Assembly (NCBI GenBank): GCA_900105225.1
Contig: LT629764.1
Location: 136,098-200,097, forward strand
From: Paenibacillaceae bacterium GAS479
GTDB taxonomy: Bacteria > Bacillota > Bacilli > Paenibacillales > Paenibacillaceae
Length of the DNA: 64,000 nucleotides
Reading direction: 5' to 3'
Part shown: one piece after another, positions 32,794 to 41,496 of the stretch
Numbering within the stretch: the stretch's first letter is position 1
How the letters are laid out: each line of letters opens with the position of its first letter
Position numbers and translations under genes: made by a program
The notes under the pieces: generated by a model
What the model was told of the DNA's origin: nothing
The model's input: only the letters and a program-made list of their open reading frames with translations
Databases searched by the model: none

Positions 32794-33906
32794 CTACTTG
32801 TCGGTCCGGCCCATCCAGTCGGCGATGCCTTGCTCGCTTTTGCCCCAACCCTCGACGTATTGACCAAGCTCCGTTGTATTAATTTGTTTATCCTTCGGCA
32901 ATGCCTCACGCTTCACGAGTACCGCATCCAATACGACCTTCGCGTCCGTCTCGTCGCCATGCAGCTTTTGGTACAGGTAACGCGCCTGAACGCGTCCAAT
33001 ATCTTTCGGATCTACCGCAATAGAAGCGACCCATGGGGAATTCTCTTTTTGGATCATTTGCAGATCCTCGTCACTCATATCGATGCCATATACTTTAATT
33101 TCTGTACGCCCAGCTTGCTCGATCGCACGAGTCGCGCCCTTGGCGAATTCATCCCATGAGGCCCAAACGGCCGAAATATCGCCTTTGTTCGGATATTGCT
33201 TAAGAATCGCTTCCATCTGGTTCTGAGTATCCAAAGCTGGCTTCTCAGCCGTGCCGAAGTGAGCGATTTCCTTGATATCAGGGTTGGCGTCCATGAACGA
33301 CTTGTACGAAATTTGACGGCGCTCCATCGGAGCGAAGCCAGCTACCCACACCTTCACGATATTGCCTTTGCCGCCGATATCAGCTTTCATTTGCTCAAGC
33401 AGCGTTTTGGACATTTCCTCATCACTTTGCTGTAGTACCGTTACACCAGGAACTTGGAGATTAGCATCAAAAGCGACTACCGGAATCCCTTTCTCGACAG
33501 CCTTCTTCACGCCTGCCTCAAGCGCCTCTGCCGTGCCATGGTCGGTCAGGATACCGTCGAAGCCGCCGTTGACCGCTGCATCCAGCTTGGAGGCCATATC
33601 CGCGAGATTGTTGCCAGCGGCCTGTACCTGGAGCGTTCCGCCGAGACTTTCAACCTGCTCCTTAACGCCTGCCACATACTGAGCTGAGAAAGCTCCTTCG
33701 TTGAACTGCATAATGAGAGCGATTTTTTTGCCTTTCAAATTATCGTTGCCCTCACCGAGTGTAGCCAGGATCGCATCGGACTTAATAGCTCCGCCATCTC
33801 CGCCTTTATTAGCCGGTTCGGCTCCTCCACCATTGTTGCTGCAAGCCGCAGTTACTAACAATGCTGCCGCTGCGAGCGTAATCAAAGATTTTTTGCCCCA
33901 CTTCAT
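32794..33906 (-). CDS. Sugar-binding lipoprotein of the ABC transporter
   Basis: 370 aa. The N-terminus is a lipoprotein signal (MKWGKKSLITLAAAALLVTAAC) with the lipid-bearing Cys near residue 23, then a Gly/Asn linker and a periplasmic-binding-protein type 1 (Peripla_BP_4) domain with VAFDANLQVPGVTVLQQSD and VWASWDEFAKGATRAIEQ. It captures the substrate outside the membrane. First gene of the three-gene operon, 70 bp before the ATPase. No metabolic genes or regulator lie next to it, so the sugar cannot be named. Confidence 0.9.
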   Translation of the reverse strand: MKWGKKSLITLAAAALLVTAACSNNGGGAEPANKGGDGGAIKSDAILATLGEGNDNLKGKKIALIMQFNEGAFSAQYVAGVKEQVESLGGTLQVQAAGNNLADMASKLDAAVNGGFDGILTDHGTAEALEAGVKKAVEKGIPVVAFDANLQVPGVTVLQQSDEEMSKTLLEQMKADIGGKGNIVKVWVAGFAPMERRQISYKSFMDANPDIKEIAHFGTAEKPALDTQNQMEAILKQYPNKGDISAVWASWDEFAKGATRAIEQAGRTEIKVYGIDMSDEDLQMIQKENSPWVASIAVDPKDIGRVQARYLYQKLHGDETDAKVVLDAVLVKREALPKDKQINTTELGQYVEGWGKSEQGIADWMGRTDK

Positions 33907-33965
33907 CTCTAATCTACTCCTTCTTGACCCGTCCCTTATTAAGGGGTGGACATATAATTAAGTCT

Positions 33966-34036
33966 ATCATAACAGCTTTTCCAATCCAGTCAATCGGATT
34001 AGTGTGAATTGAAGTCGAATATACTCGAAAAGTATA
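33966..34036 (-). promoter_or_regulatory. Promoter of the ABC operon with upstream dyad
   Basis: Minus-strand TTGACT (33993-33988) and TATGAT (33971-33966) are 16 bp apart. A short dyad TATACT-CGAAA-AGTATA lies at 34020-34036, about 27 bp upstream of the -35, and could be an operator. Leader about 55 nt. Confidence 0.6.
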
Positions 34037-34201
34037 TTTATGAATTAGTATAGAGCTTGTCCTGTGTTATGAACAGCTTTTTTCATTTTAGCCTTTTCAC
34101 GGCTACTATTAGAAATGAATCAAGGATAGAGTGTGTATACACGGTAAGTTCTACTTTCTAGTTATACGGAGCTTCTATCAATTGGAAAATAGAACAGCAA
34201 A

Positions 34202-34232
34202 AAACCGGATGCCCAAGGCATCCAGCTTTTTG
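34202..34232 (-). terminator. spoIVA terminator
   Basis: The minus-strand hairpin CTGGATGCC-TTG-GGCATCCGG is followed by TTTTTTG, 24 bp after the spoIVA stop. Confidence 0.85.
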
Positions 34233-34256
34233 CTTTTATTTGTATGTTTATTCATT

Positions 34257-35735
34257 TTAGAGAATAATAGCAATCAATCCGCCTGAGCCTTCGTTAATAA
34301 TCCGGCCAAGCGTTTCCTGCAGTTTGTAGCGGGCGTTGTCCGGCATCATCGAAATTTTGGCTTGAATGCCCTCCCGCACGATGGAATGCAGCGAGCGACC
34401 GAACATGTCTGAATCCCAAACCTTGATCGGATCGTTCTCGAAGTCCTGCATTAAGTAGCGCACAAGCTCCTCGCTCTGTTTCTCGGTGCCGATGATTGGC
34501 GCGAACTCGGATTCCACATCTACCCGGATCATATGGATGGATGGCGCCGTCGCCGTCAGCCGCACTCCGAAGCGTGAGCCTTGACGGATAAGTTCCGGCT
34601 CATCAAGCTGCATTTCGGCCAGTGTCGGAGCCGCGATGCCGTACCCCGTCGTTTTGACCATCTCAAGCGCATCGGCGAATCGATCATATTCCCGCTTAGC
34701 ATGCGTGAAGTCCTGCATCAGCTGGAGCAGATGATCTTTGCCGCGAATCTCGACGCCGACAACTTCCATCAGAATCTGGTCGTACAGATCATCCGGGGCG
34801 TACAGGTCGATTTCAGCTACACCTTGCCCCATGTTCATATCGCTCAATCCGGCACGGGATATAAAATCGTATTCCATGAACTGAGCGACTACGCGGTCCA
34901 CGTCGCGCAGCCTCCGAATGTCCTGGACGGTATCGCGTACCGAATTCTCATAGTTGCTGCGGAGCCAATGATTCTCGTTCAACACCATAACCCAGCTTGG
35001 CAGATTAACGTTCACCTCATGAACAGGGAACTCGTACAGCACTTCGCGCAAGACGGAGATAACCTCCTCCTCGCCCATGCTGGCGGCACTGAGCGCCATG
35101 ACCGGAATATCATACTTCGCCTGAAGCTCTCCGCGCAGTTGCTGCGCTTCTTCGCTCTTAGGATGGGTCGAGTTGATGATTAACACGAACGGCTTGCCGA
35201 CCTCTTTCAGCTCAGCGATGACACGTGCTTCCGATTCGACGTACGAACTGCGAGGAATCTCGGCAATTGTTCCGTCCGTCGTGACCACGACGCCCAGGGT
35301 GGAATGTTCCTGGATAACCTTTCGTGTACCTATCTCAGCTGCTTCCTGAAACGGGATCGGCTCCTCGAACCAAGGAGTTGTAATCATGCGTGGACCACTC
35401 TCGTCCTCATAACCCTTCGCACCATCCACAGCGTATCCAACACAATCTACGAGTCGTACGTTAACTTCCAGCCCCTCCGCCACATGAATGCGTACGGCTT
35501 GGTTTGGAACGAACTTCGGCTCTGTCGTCATGATAGTTTTGCCTGATGCGCTTTGGGGAAGCTCATCCACTGCACGAACTCGATCCGACTCACTGGTAAT
35601 GTTAGGAAGTACGATCGTCTCCATGAACCTCTTAATGAAGGTCGATTTTCCTGTCCGGACCGCACCGACGACGCCGAGGTAGATGTCTCCGCCGGTCCGT
35701 TCCGCGATGTCCTTAAAAATATCCACTTTTTCCAC
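34257..35735 (-). CDS. spoIVA: Spore coat morphogenetic ATPase SpoIVA
   Basis: 492 aa, exactly the B. subtilis length, and highly similar throughout. It has the Walker A GVVGAVRTGKST, the sequence TTEPKFVPNQAVRIHV, the GTPase-like DCVGYAVDGAKGYEDE, and the C-terminal anchoring end GRIINEGSGGLIAIIL. I choose the GTG at 35735 with GGGAGGGG 8 nt upstream. It polymerises on the outer forespore membrane in an ATP-driven way to make the coat basement layer, made in the mother cell under sigma-E. Located between yphF and hbs as in B. subtilis. Confidence 0.97.
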   Translation of the reverse strand: MEKVDIFKDIAERTGGDIYLGVVGAVRTGKSTFIKRFMETIVLPNITSESDRVRAVDELPQSASGKTIMTTEPKFVPNQAVRIHVAEGLEVNVRLVDCVGYAVDGAKGYEDESGPRMITTPWFEEPIPFQEAAEIGTRKVIQEHSTLGVVVTTDGTIAEIPRSSYVESEARVIAELKEVGKPFVLIINSTHPKSEEAQQLRGELQAKYDIPVMALSAASMGEEEVISVLREVLYEFPVHEVNVNLPSWVMVLNENHWLRSNYENSVRDTVQDIRRLRDVDRVVAQFMEYDFISRAGLSDMNMGQGVAEIDLYAPDDLYDQILMEVVGVEIRGKDHLLQLMQDFTHAKREYDRFADALEMVKTTGYGIAAPTLAEMQLDEPELIRQGSRFGVRLTATAPSIHMIRVDVESEFAPIIGTEKQSEELVRYLMQDFENDPIKVWDSDMFGRSLHSIVREGIQAKISMMPDNARYKLQETLGRIINEGSGGLIAIIL

Positions 35736-35946
35736 TTTCAGATCCCCTCCCAATCGATTATCCGGTTCGTCGCCTTCCACCGGTCAAGAGGGCAGGAAAG
35801 CGACGCAACTCGTACATGCTGTGGACTAGTAATAGCATATTGTCCATCCTTCCGGATTATGACGGTTGCGCCTGATAATCTTTCATCCCGGTCCGGACCA
35901 ACCAGCCCTTTCAAGAATGATTGATATGCCTCAGATCAATAGAAAA

Positions 35947-35992
35947 GAACCTTTGCCAACGACGCAGAGGGCGTCAAGTTGGACAAAGGTTC
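35947..35992 (-). terminator. Terminator after the YphF-like gene
   Basis: A long hairpin on the minus strand, AACCTTTG..CCAAC..GACGC / GCGTC..GTTGG..CAAAGGTT, is followed by CTTTTC. It starts about 10 bp after the stop codon. Confidence 0.7.
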
Positions 35993-36001
35993 AAGATTGT
36001 A

Positions 36002-36781
36002 CTAATTTTTTTCGAGCTGCGGGACAGGTTCCTTCCCGATTAACTCGTATAGGGGAGATTTAACCGGCACAAAGTCGGTTTGCTCTACCAACAGGCGGCG
36101 CAGGTCTTCGCCTTCCTTAATACGGTCCATACCGTACTTTTGGACGGCTTGCATAAGATCAATGCCGTAATCGGCATAAACCCGGCCGTTCTCGTCCAGC
36201 ATCAGTGTCAGAGCTCCCCCAGAATAAACACTGCGCAGCTCCGGCTCTTTAATGCCTAGCTTCTCGTAATCCAGGCGATAGAAGCCGGGGAAGGCTTGTT
36301 CGCCGGATGGTATAACATTATTTTTTCTTTTATAGCGATCACTTTCGGCTTGAATGTCATTGACCGCTTGGAAAATCGTTATCGGCATCAGCTTAACGCT
36401 GGGATCACTCTCTTCATTTTGGATAACAAAATAATAATTACCGCCTTTTTCGAAGGTAGCGGCTGGAAGCTCCGAAATATAATTGCCTTGCTGCAACTTG
36501 CTGAAGTCAACGATGAACTTCTCGTACTTCGGCGTTTTCTCCGAAGCGGTTTTCATCGGCAGCAGACCGGTGTCCTTCTGATACAGGTCGACAACCGTCT
36601 GCACTCCCGCTACCGCGTCCCTTGCCGGCAGTTGATTCTGTTCTAGCTGTTGCTTAGGATAAAGACATCCTGACAGCGTCAGAGACAGTACGGCTAGTGA
36701 CGCCGCAGCCATAACACGTCTCAGCGCATTTCCGCGATGCCGGCCGGAAGCCAAGCTTCCGCTTTTGACGATCCCACTCAT
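36002..36781 (-). CDS. YphF-like lipoprotein
   Basis: 259 aa with a basic N-terminus, a hydrophobic segment and lipobox LTLSGC (lipid Cys about residue 39), then a soluble domain of about 220 residues with no catalytic motif I recognise. Its position directly before spoIVA matches B. subtilis yphF, a predicted lipoprotein. The start codons lie at the end of the ferredoxin gene (overlap), with GGAGGGG upstream. Role unknown; context suggests co-expression with the ferredoxins. Confidence 0.75.
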   Translation of the reverse strand: MSGIVKSGSLASGRHRGNALRRVMAAASLAVLSLTLSGCLYPKQQLEQNQLPARDAVAGVQTVVDLYQKDTGLLPMKTASEKTPKYEKFIVDFSKLQQGNYISELPAATFEKGGNYYFVIQNEESDPSVKLMPITIFQAVNDIQAESDRYKRKNNVIPSGEQAFPGFYRLDYEKLGIKEPELRSVYSGGALTLMLDENGRVYADYGIDLMQAVQKYGMDRIKEGEDLRRLLVEQTDFVPVKSPLYELIGKEPVPQLEKN

Positions 36782-37167
36782 CATCTTTCCCCTCCTGGAG
36801 CATCATTGCGAAAAGAGCGAAGCCAGCTGTCGTCATCCTCTTCGGCTTGCCGCTCCAGTTGCCTGCGTACTGCGGCCTTAAGCGGGTCCTCCGGTATAAT
36901 GACATGGCAATCACCGAGGACGCGACATTGACAACCGAGCCGTTGGCCGCTGCCGCTACCAAGCTTGTGAAGCTCTTGTTCCGTCGGTGCGGACAAGCCC
37001 TTTTCGCCAAAATCCGGATGCACATTCAGCTTGCACATCAGACAGGCCGCCTTGCCTCCGCAGCGAACCGTGAGCGGCACACCGGCCTGATGGGCGGCGA
37101 TGAGCAATGTCGTGCCTCGTCTGACCTTGACCTTCCGCCCCTCCGGCCAAAACGTGACTTCAATCAA
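36781..37167 (-). CDS. 2Fe-2S ferredoxin-type protein (128 aa)
   Basis: A plant-type ferredoxin fold: N-terminal VTFWPEGRKVKVRRGTTLL beta-hairpin, then RCGGKAACLMC (C-x5-C-x2-C) and a distal Cys in RLGCQCRV, giving the four cluster ligands near residues 36, 42, 45 and 79. The C-terminal 40 residues are charged and probably disordered. The TTG start has GGAGA upstream. It overlaps the lipoprotein gene and lies 26 bp after a second, different 2Fe-2S protein. Likely an electron carrier; partner unknown. Confidence 0.85.
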   Translation of the reverse strand: MIEVTFWPEGRKVKVRRGTTLLIAAHQAGVPLTVRCGGKAACLMCKLNVHPDFGEKGLSAPTEQELHKLGSGSGQRLGCQCRVLGDCHVIIPEDPLKAAVRRQLERQAEEDDDSWLRSFRNDAPGGER

Positions 37168-37192
37168 GGTACAACTCTCCTTTTACTACAAG

Positions 37193-37489
37193 CTAGAAAT
37201 AGGGCTTGTGCCGAACTTCCACAACTGCGTCGCTGGAACGCACTACAGCTTGGCAGGAGAGCCGGTAGCCCTCATCCAGCTCTTCCGGCTCAAGCCGGTC
37301 CCATTCTGCATCCGTAACCGGTTCCAATTGGTCCATGCCCTGTATAATCAGGCAGCGACAACGAGCACAAGTGCCACGTTGGCAGGAGGAACCCCATTCC
37401 GCCTTGGCACTCAAAGCCAGCTCAAGCAATGTCTTGCCCTGCACCGCCTGCGTCTCTGTGCTTCTGGTGCGGCCTTGCAAAATAATCAT
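37193..37489 (-). CDS. 2Fe-2S ferredoxin-type protein (98 aa)
   Basis: Shows GKTLLELALSAKAEWGSSC, then CQRGTCARC (C-x4-C-x2-C) and the distal Cys in YRLSCQAVV, the spacing of adrenodoxin/plant-type 2Fe-2S proteins. 98 aa is normal for a stand-alone ferredoxin. First of the ferredoxin pair. It is only about 25-30% alike to its neighbour by eye, so they are not a recent duplication. B. subtilis has no such pair at this site. Confidence 0.87.
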   Translation of the reverse strand: MIILQGRTRSTETQAVQGKTLLELALSAKAEWGSSCQRGTCARCRCLIIQGMDQLEPVTDAEWDRLEPEELDEGYRLSCQAVVRSSDAVVEVRHKPYF

Positions 37490-37507
37490 TGATATGTACC
37501 TCCGCGA

Positions 37508-37690
37508 CTAAACAATGATTGAGAAAACACCAAGTATAAACCCTGTCACGAGCAAGCCGAAGGCTAGCAGCGACAGTACTCCCCGGATGAATCCTTTAGT
37601 TTTGGCACGGGCAAAAGTAATGAGAAGAGCGGAAATGACCATCATCCCGATACCGATCAACGAGATCCACATGACTGTCATCGGATCCAT
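37508..37690 (-). CDS. Small membrane protein, DUF2768/YphE type
   Basis: 60 aa with two hydrophobic helices (about 5-25 and 35-58) separated by the basic ARAKTKGFIRG. Size, topology and position between gpsA and yphF match B. subtilis YphE (DUF2768). Function unknown; the family is restricted to spore formers. Confidence 0.7.
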   Translation of the reverse strand: MDPMTVMWISLIGIGMMVISALLITFARAKTKGFIRGVLSLLAFGLLVTGFILGVFSIIV

Positions 37691-37837
37691 TGTCTGTCAC
37701 TCCTATCTGCACTTCCGCAGGCGGGGGAACGCTGGCAAACAAGTCACAACCGAGCTTGTCCAGGCATCTTCCGCAAAAAAAGGGCCGGCCCGCCAAAACA
37801 GCAGTAAGTCGGCCCCATTCTTTCCTAACGGATGTCC

Positions 37838-38107
37838 TTATTTTTTGATCATCACTTTCATCAACGATTCGAGGCTGCCCATGTTCATGCCGCTGCTTTT
37901 GACCGCTGCAACAATGTCGTTCATTGTTTTTTCAGTTAACGGCACTTTAGCCATGAGTGCAACCTGTTTGACCAGCCTGCGAAGCTCATCCTCGTTTTTA
38001 ATTGTGTTTGGAGTTACGGCGCTGGCGAGTTTTTTCACCTGAGTTTCCGTAATGTTTTTGCCGGTCTTTTTGTTGACCGCTCCTAAAATGTCCTTCGGTG
38101 TGCTCAT
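37838..38107 (-). CDS. Stage VI sporulation protein F-like
   Basis: 89 aa starting MSTPKDILGAVNKKTGKNIT, with GGAGG 8 nt before the ATG. Helical, with a central DELRRLVKQVALMAKVPLTE segment like the SpoVIF (YjcC) family, which in B. subtilis is a sporulation protein affecting coat assembly. It stands alone between gpsA and the YphE-like gene with its own short flanks. The assignment rests on similarity in pattern and length. Confidence 0.65.
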   Translation of the reverse strand: MSTPKDILGAVNKKTGKNITETQVKKLASAVTPNTIKNEDELRRLVKQVALMAKVPLTEKTMNDIVAAVKSSGMNMGSLESLMKVMIKK

Positions 38108-38238
38108 CTTTTCGACCTCCAATAAATGATGGGGATATAAACGCTGATTAAATCGACGTTATACCCTCTCTACCATCATTTTATGAAGAGGCGAAACGGT
38201 TGGTGTCGGACAAACGCCATATTGGACATGCGCCCGAG

Positions 38239-39267
38239 CTATAGTTCGTTAGTACGGTCACGCATCATGAGGCTCTCCACTGCTTCACGAGGAGTTTTGC
38301 CTTGGAAAAGCACCTCGTAGAGCTGATCGGTAATCGGCATCTCGACGCCATAACGAGCCGCAAGAGCTTTGGCCGATCGGGTCGTGCGCACGCCTTCTAC
38401 GACCATACCCATCCGCTGGAGCACCTCGTCCAAAGAAAGTCCGCTCGCCAGCATGGAGCCCGCTCGCCAGTTACGGCTATGCGGACTTGTGCAAGTGACG
38501 ACAAGATCGCCCACACCGGCGAGCCCTGCAAACGTCATCATGTTAGCACCCATTGCCGCGCCTAAGCGGCCAATCTCAGCCAGCCCCCGCGTAATTAGCG
38601 CAGCTTTGGCGTTGTCTCCAAAGCCGAGGCCGTCCGACAGGCCGGTGCCAAGCGCGATAATGTTCTTGATCGCGCCAGCTACCTCCACGCCTGTTACATC
38701 ACGATTGGTATAAACGCGGAAGTCCGAGTTGATCAATGCATCCTGAGCTTTTTCTGCGAAGCCTTCCGCCTCGGAAGCGACAACAACCGTTGTTGGCAGC
38801 TTTTTGACAACTTCCTCGGCATGGCTTGGACCAGACAGCACAACAATCTCCTGCTGCGGCCGGCCCAGCTCCTCCGCCAGAACATGCGACATCCGCTCCA
38901 GCGTATCGATCTCAAAGCCCTTGGTTGCGTGGATGACTACAGCATCCCTTGCAACCATAGGAGCTGCGGCGGCCGCTACCTGGCGCATGGCGGAGCTAGG
39001 TGCAGCGAACAGAACGAGCTGTGCATCACGCAAAGCTTCATCCATGTTTGTCGTTGCCGTCAGTCCAGTGGGCAACTGCGCTCCCGGCAAATATTTGCCG
39101 TTTGTATGCCCCTCGCGAATTTCATCGGCTTGAGCTTGTCCGCGAGTCCACATCACAACTTCATGACCATTGCTCGCAAGCACGGACGCGAGCGCCGTTC
39201 CCCAACTGCCTGCTACTAGAACGGCGGCCTTCAGCCGCTTATGCGAGGAGCTTTCCGGTATCGTCAT
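38239..39267 (-). CDS. gpsA: NAD(P)H-dependent glycerol-3-phosphate dehydrogenase
   Basis: Makes sn-glycerol-3-phosphate for phospholipids. 342 aa with KGFE, VLSGPSHAEEV, the catalytic Lys segment EVAGAIKNIIALGTGLSDGLG and the end DLVVTCTSPHSRN. The N-terminal Rossmann motif reads VLVAGSWGTALA where the family has VLGAGSWGTALA, so the first Gly of GxGxxG is Val (codon GTA). The next gene upstream is plsY, which uses glycerol-3-phosphate, so substrate supply and first acylation are clustered. Confidence 0.93.
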   Translation of the reverse strand: MTIPESSSHKRLKAAVLVAGSWGTALASVLASNGHEVVMWTRGQAQADEIREGHTNGKYLPGAQLPTGLTATTNMDEALRDAQLVLFAAPSSAMRQVAAAAAPMVARDAVVIHATKGFEIDTLERMSHVLAEELGRPQQEIVVLSGPSHAEEVVKKLPTTVVVASEAEGFAEKAQDALINSDFRVYTNRDVTGVEVAGAIKNIIALGTGLSDGLGFGDNAKAALITRGLAEIGRLGAAMGANMMTFAGLAGVGDLVVTCTSPHSRNWRAGSMLASGLSLDEVLQRMGMVVEGVRTTRSAKALAARYGVEMPITDQLYEVLFQGKTPREAVESLMMRDRTNEL

Positions 39268-39278
39268 ACATGCTCACC

Positions 39279-39878
39279 TCATCCTTTTTTAGAACCGAGC
39301 TTGTTCTCGGTGCCTTTAAACAACTTGACCAGATTCGTACGGTGCCGGATAAATGCAAACACACACAGCACGAATGAGATCCAGAAAATAGGCCCGAGCC
39401 CAATCAGTAATAGAATGAATAATGGCGTTAAGAGGGCAAATACGAGCGAGCCCAAGGAAACATACCGGGTAATCACGATAGCGAGAATGGCGATGAGGCC
39501 GGCATATAGAGCCGGCAGAAACGCAAGCGACACCATGACGCCGATAGCCGTAGCAATCCCCTTTCCGCCTTTGAAGCGGAAGTAAATCGGCCAATTATGT
39601 CCGGCAATAACGGCTAAGCCGCATACGGCAGGCAGCCAATCCACATCCGGAGCGGCGAACCTGCCGATCCAGACTGCAGCAATGCCTTTGAGAATATCAA
39701 GCGCGAACACGAGAATGCCCGGCCCCTTGCCGAGCACTCTCAGTGTATTCGTAGCGCCTGCATTACCGCTGCCATGCTGCCTTATGTCTATGCCCTTGAT
39801 GTAACGTGCAATAAGGATGCTGAACGATACGGAGCCAAGCAAATAACTGGCCGCAATCGCAAGGATGGAAGTCAGCAA
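39279..39878 (-). CDS. plsY: Acyl-phosphate:glycerol-3-phosphate acyltransferase
   Basis: 199 aa with five or so membrane helices and the family motifs GSVSFSILIARY, HGSGNAGATNTLRVLGK and FRFKGGKGIATAIG. It acylates position 1 of glycerol-3-phosphate in the membrane. Ends 11 bp before gpsA and starts 12 bp after der, so der-plsY-gpsA is probably one transcript. Confidence 0.95.
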   Translation of the reverse strand: MLTSILAIAASYLLGSVSFSILIARYIKGIDIRQHGSGNAGATNTLRVLGKGPGILVFALDILKGIAAVWIGRFAAPDVDWLPAVCGLAVIAGHNWPIYFRFKGGKGIATAIGVMVSLAFLPALYAGLIAILAIVITRYVSLGSLVFALLTPLFILLLIGLGPIFWISFVLCVFAFIRHRTNLVKLFKGTENKLGSKKG

Positions 39879-39890
39879 GGCGTCTCTCTC

Positions 39891-41213
39891 CTAATCTTCA
39901 TCCGACTTCCGGCGGGTAAACAATCGTACCGGAGTGCCCTCGAAATTGAATGCCGCACGGATCTTGTTCTCCAAATAGCGCTCATAGGAGAAGTGCATGA
40001 TCTCAGGAGCATTGACAAAGATGACAATGGTCGGTGGTCGTACCGCGACCTGAGTCACATAGTTAATGCGCAGTCTGCGACCTTTATCAGTCGGAGGCGG
40101 ATTGATTGCAACTGCATCCGAGATTACATCATTGAGCAGATGAGTCTGAATGCGAAGTGCATGCTGCTCCGAAACATGGTTGATGACCGGCAGCAGCTTT
40201 TGCAGCCGCGACTTCGTCAGCGCCGAAAGGAATACAATCGGAGCATAGGTCATGAACAGGAAATGGTCGCGGACGTTTTGCGTGAAATTCTGCATCGTCT
40301 TGTCGTCTTTTTCGACTACATCCCATTTATTAACGACAAACACAGAAGCCCGGCCCGCCTCATGCGCGTAACCAGCGATATGCTTGTCCTGCTCGATGAT
40401 GCCTTCTTCGGCATTGATCAGGATGAGCACAACATCGGCGCGTTCAATCGCTTTGAGCGAGCGCATTACGCTGTACTTCTCGGTCGACTCATACACCTTG
40501 CCACGTTTACGCATACCTGCCGTATCGATCAGCACATAGCGTTGTCCGTCCTTCTCAAACGGCGTATCGATGGCATCCCTCGTTGTGCCGGCAACTTCGC
40601 TTACAATAACGCGCTCCTCGCCAAGCAAAGCATTCACCAGGGAGGACTTACCTACGTTTGGACGGCCAATTAGGGCAACGCGGATTACATCCTCGTCATA
40701 CCCGTCATCCTCAAGCTCAGGCAGCTTGGATACCGCTTCATCCAGCAGATCTCCGATACCGGTTCCATGCGAACCGGAAATCCCGATCGGACTGCCGAAG
40801 CCGAGGCCGAAGAACTCATAAATATCTTCCATACGACCTTGGTTGTCCACCTTGTTGACAGCGACTACAACCGGCTTGCGAGAGCGGAACAACATTTGAG
40901 CAACTTCCTCATCCGCCAGCGTTAAGCCGGTTTTAGCGTCCACCATGAAAATAATGACGTCCGCTTCTTCCACAGCAAGCTCAGCCTGCATACGGACGGA
41001 TTTCATGATTTCATCTTCACCATCAATTTCAATTCCTCCGGTATCCACGATACTGAAGGACTTTCCATTCCATTCACCGGTTCCATAGATCCGGTCACGC
41101 GTGACGCCAGGCTTATCTTCCACGATCGCCAGGCGGTCGCCTATGACCCTGTTGAAGATCGTGGATTTTCCCACATTCGGCCTGCCCACGATTGCTATAA
41201 CGGGTCTTGCCAT
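39891..41213 (-). CDS. der: Ribosome-assembly GTPase Der (EngA)
   Basis: 440 aa with two tandem G domains: first GRPNVGKST (residue 9 on), DTGGIE, NKVD; second GRPNVGKSS (about 180), [13 protein letters not shown]; then a C-terminal KH-like domain (about 350-440). Acts in 50S subunit maturation. Start at the ATG at 41213 ([10 protein letters not shown]) with GAGGGG 8 nt upstream. Position as in B. subtilis yphC. Confidence 0.97.
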   Translation of the reverse strand: MARPVIAIVGRPNVGKSTIFNRVIGDRLAIVEDKPGVTRDRIYGTGEWNGKSFSIVDTGGIEIDGEDEIMKSVRMQAELAVEEADVIIFMVDAKTGLTLADEEVAQMLFRSRKPVVVAVNKVDNQGRMEDIYEFFGLGFGSPIGISGSHGTGIGDLLDEAVSKLPELEDDGYDEDVIRVALIGRPNVGKSSLVNALLGEERVIVSEVAGTTRDAIDTPFEKDGQRYVLIDTAGMRKRGKVYESTEKYSVMRSLKAIERADVVLILINAEEGIIEQDKHIAGYAHEAGRASVFVVNKWDVVEKDDKTMQNFTQNVRDHFLFMTYAPIVFLSALTKSRLQKLLPVINHVSEQHALRIQTHLLNDVISDAVAINPPPTDKGRRLRINYVTQVAVRPPTIVIFVNAPEIMHFSYERYLENKIRAAFNFEGTPVRLFTRRKSDED

Positions 41214-41310
41214 AATATACACCCCTCAAAAATTCTCACGCCTTTCATCATAGCAAAAAACAACGGAGTTGGCTAACTTTTCAGGTTGCCAAAACTACTG
41301 TTTCTCACAC

Positions 41311-41496
41311 TCAGCGGCTGTGATCAACTAGAATGAATGTTCCATTTTTAAGATCATGTGCATTTGCATTCAATATTTTCTCCAGCAAAAAGGCTGTTTG
41401 TGCCGCCTTCTCCGGCCCATTCTCAACAAAAACCGGCGCTCCTCCACCAAGCGCAGAGGATAGTGACTGGGTAACGACCGCGACAATTTTAGCCAT
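41311..41496 (-). CDS. Small partner (capping subunit) of YIEGIA-type protein
   Basis: 61 aa, starting MAKIVAVVTQSLSSALGGGAP, with the ending GTFILVDHSR. It overlaps the end of the YIEGIA gene by 8 bp. Small proteins of this kind always sit next to YIEGIA genes in spore formers and are annotated as its capping complex subunit; the assignment here is from context and length. Confidence 0.6.
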   Translation of the reverse strand: MAKIVAVVTQSLSSALGGGAPVFVENGPEKAAQTAFLLEKILNANAHDLKNGTFILVDHSR

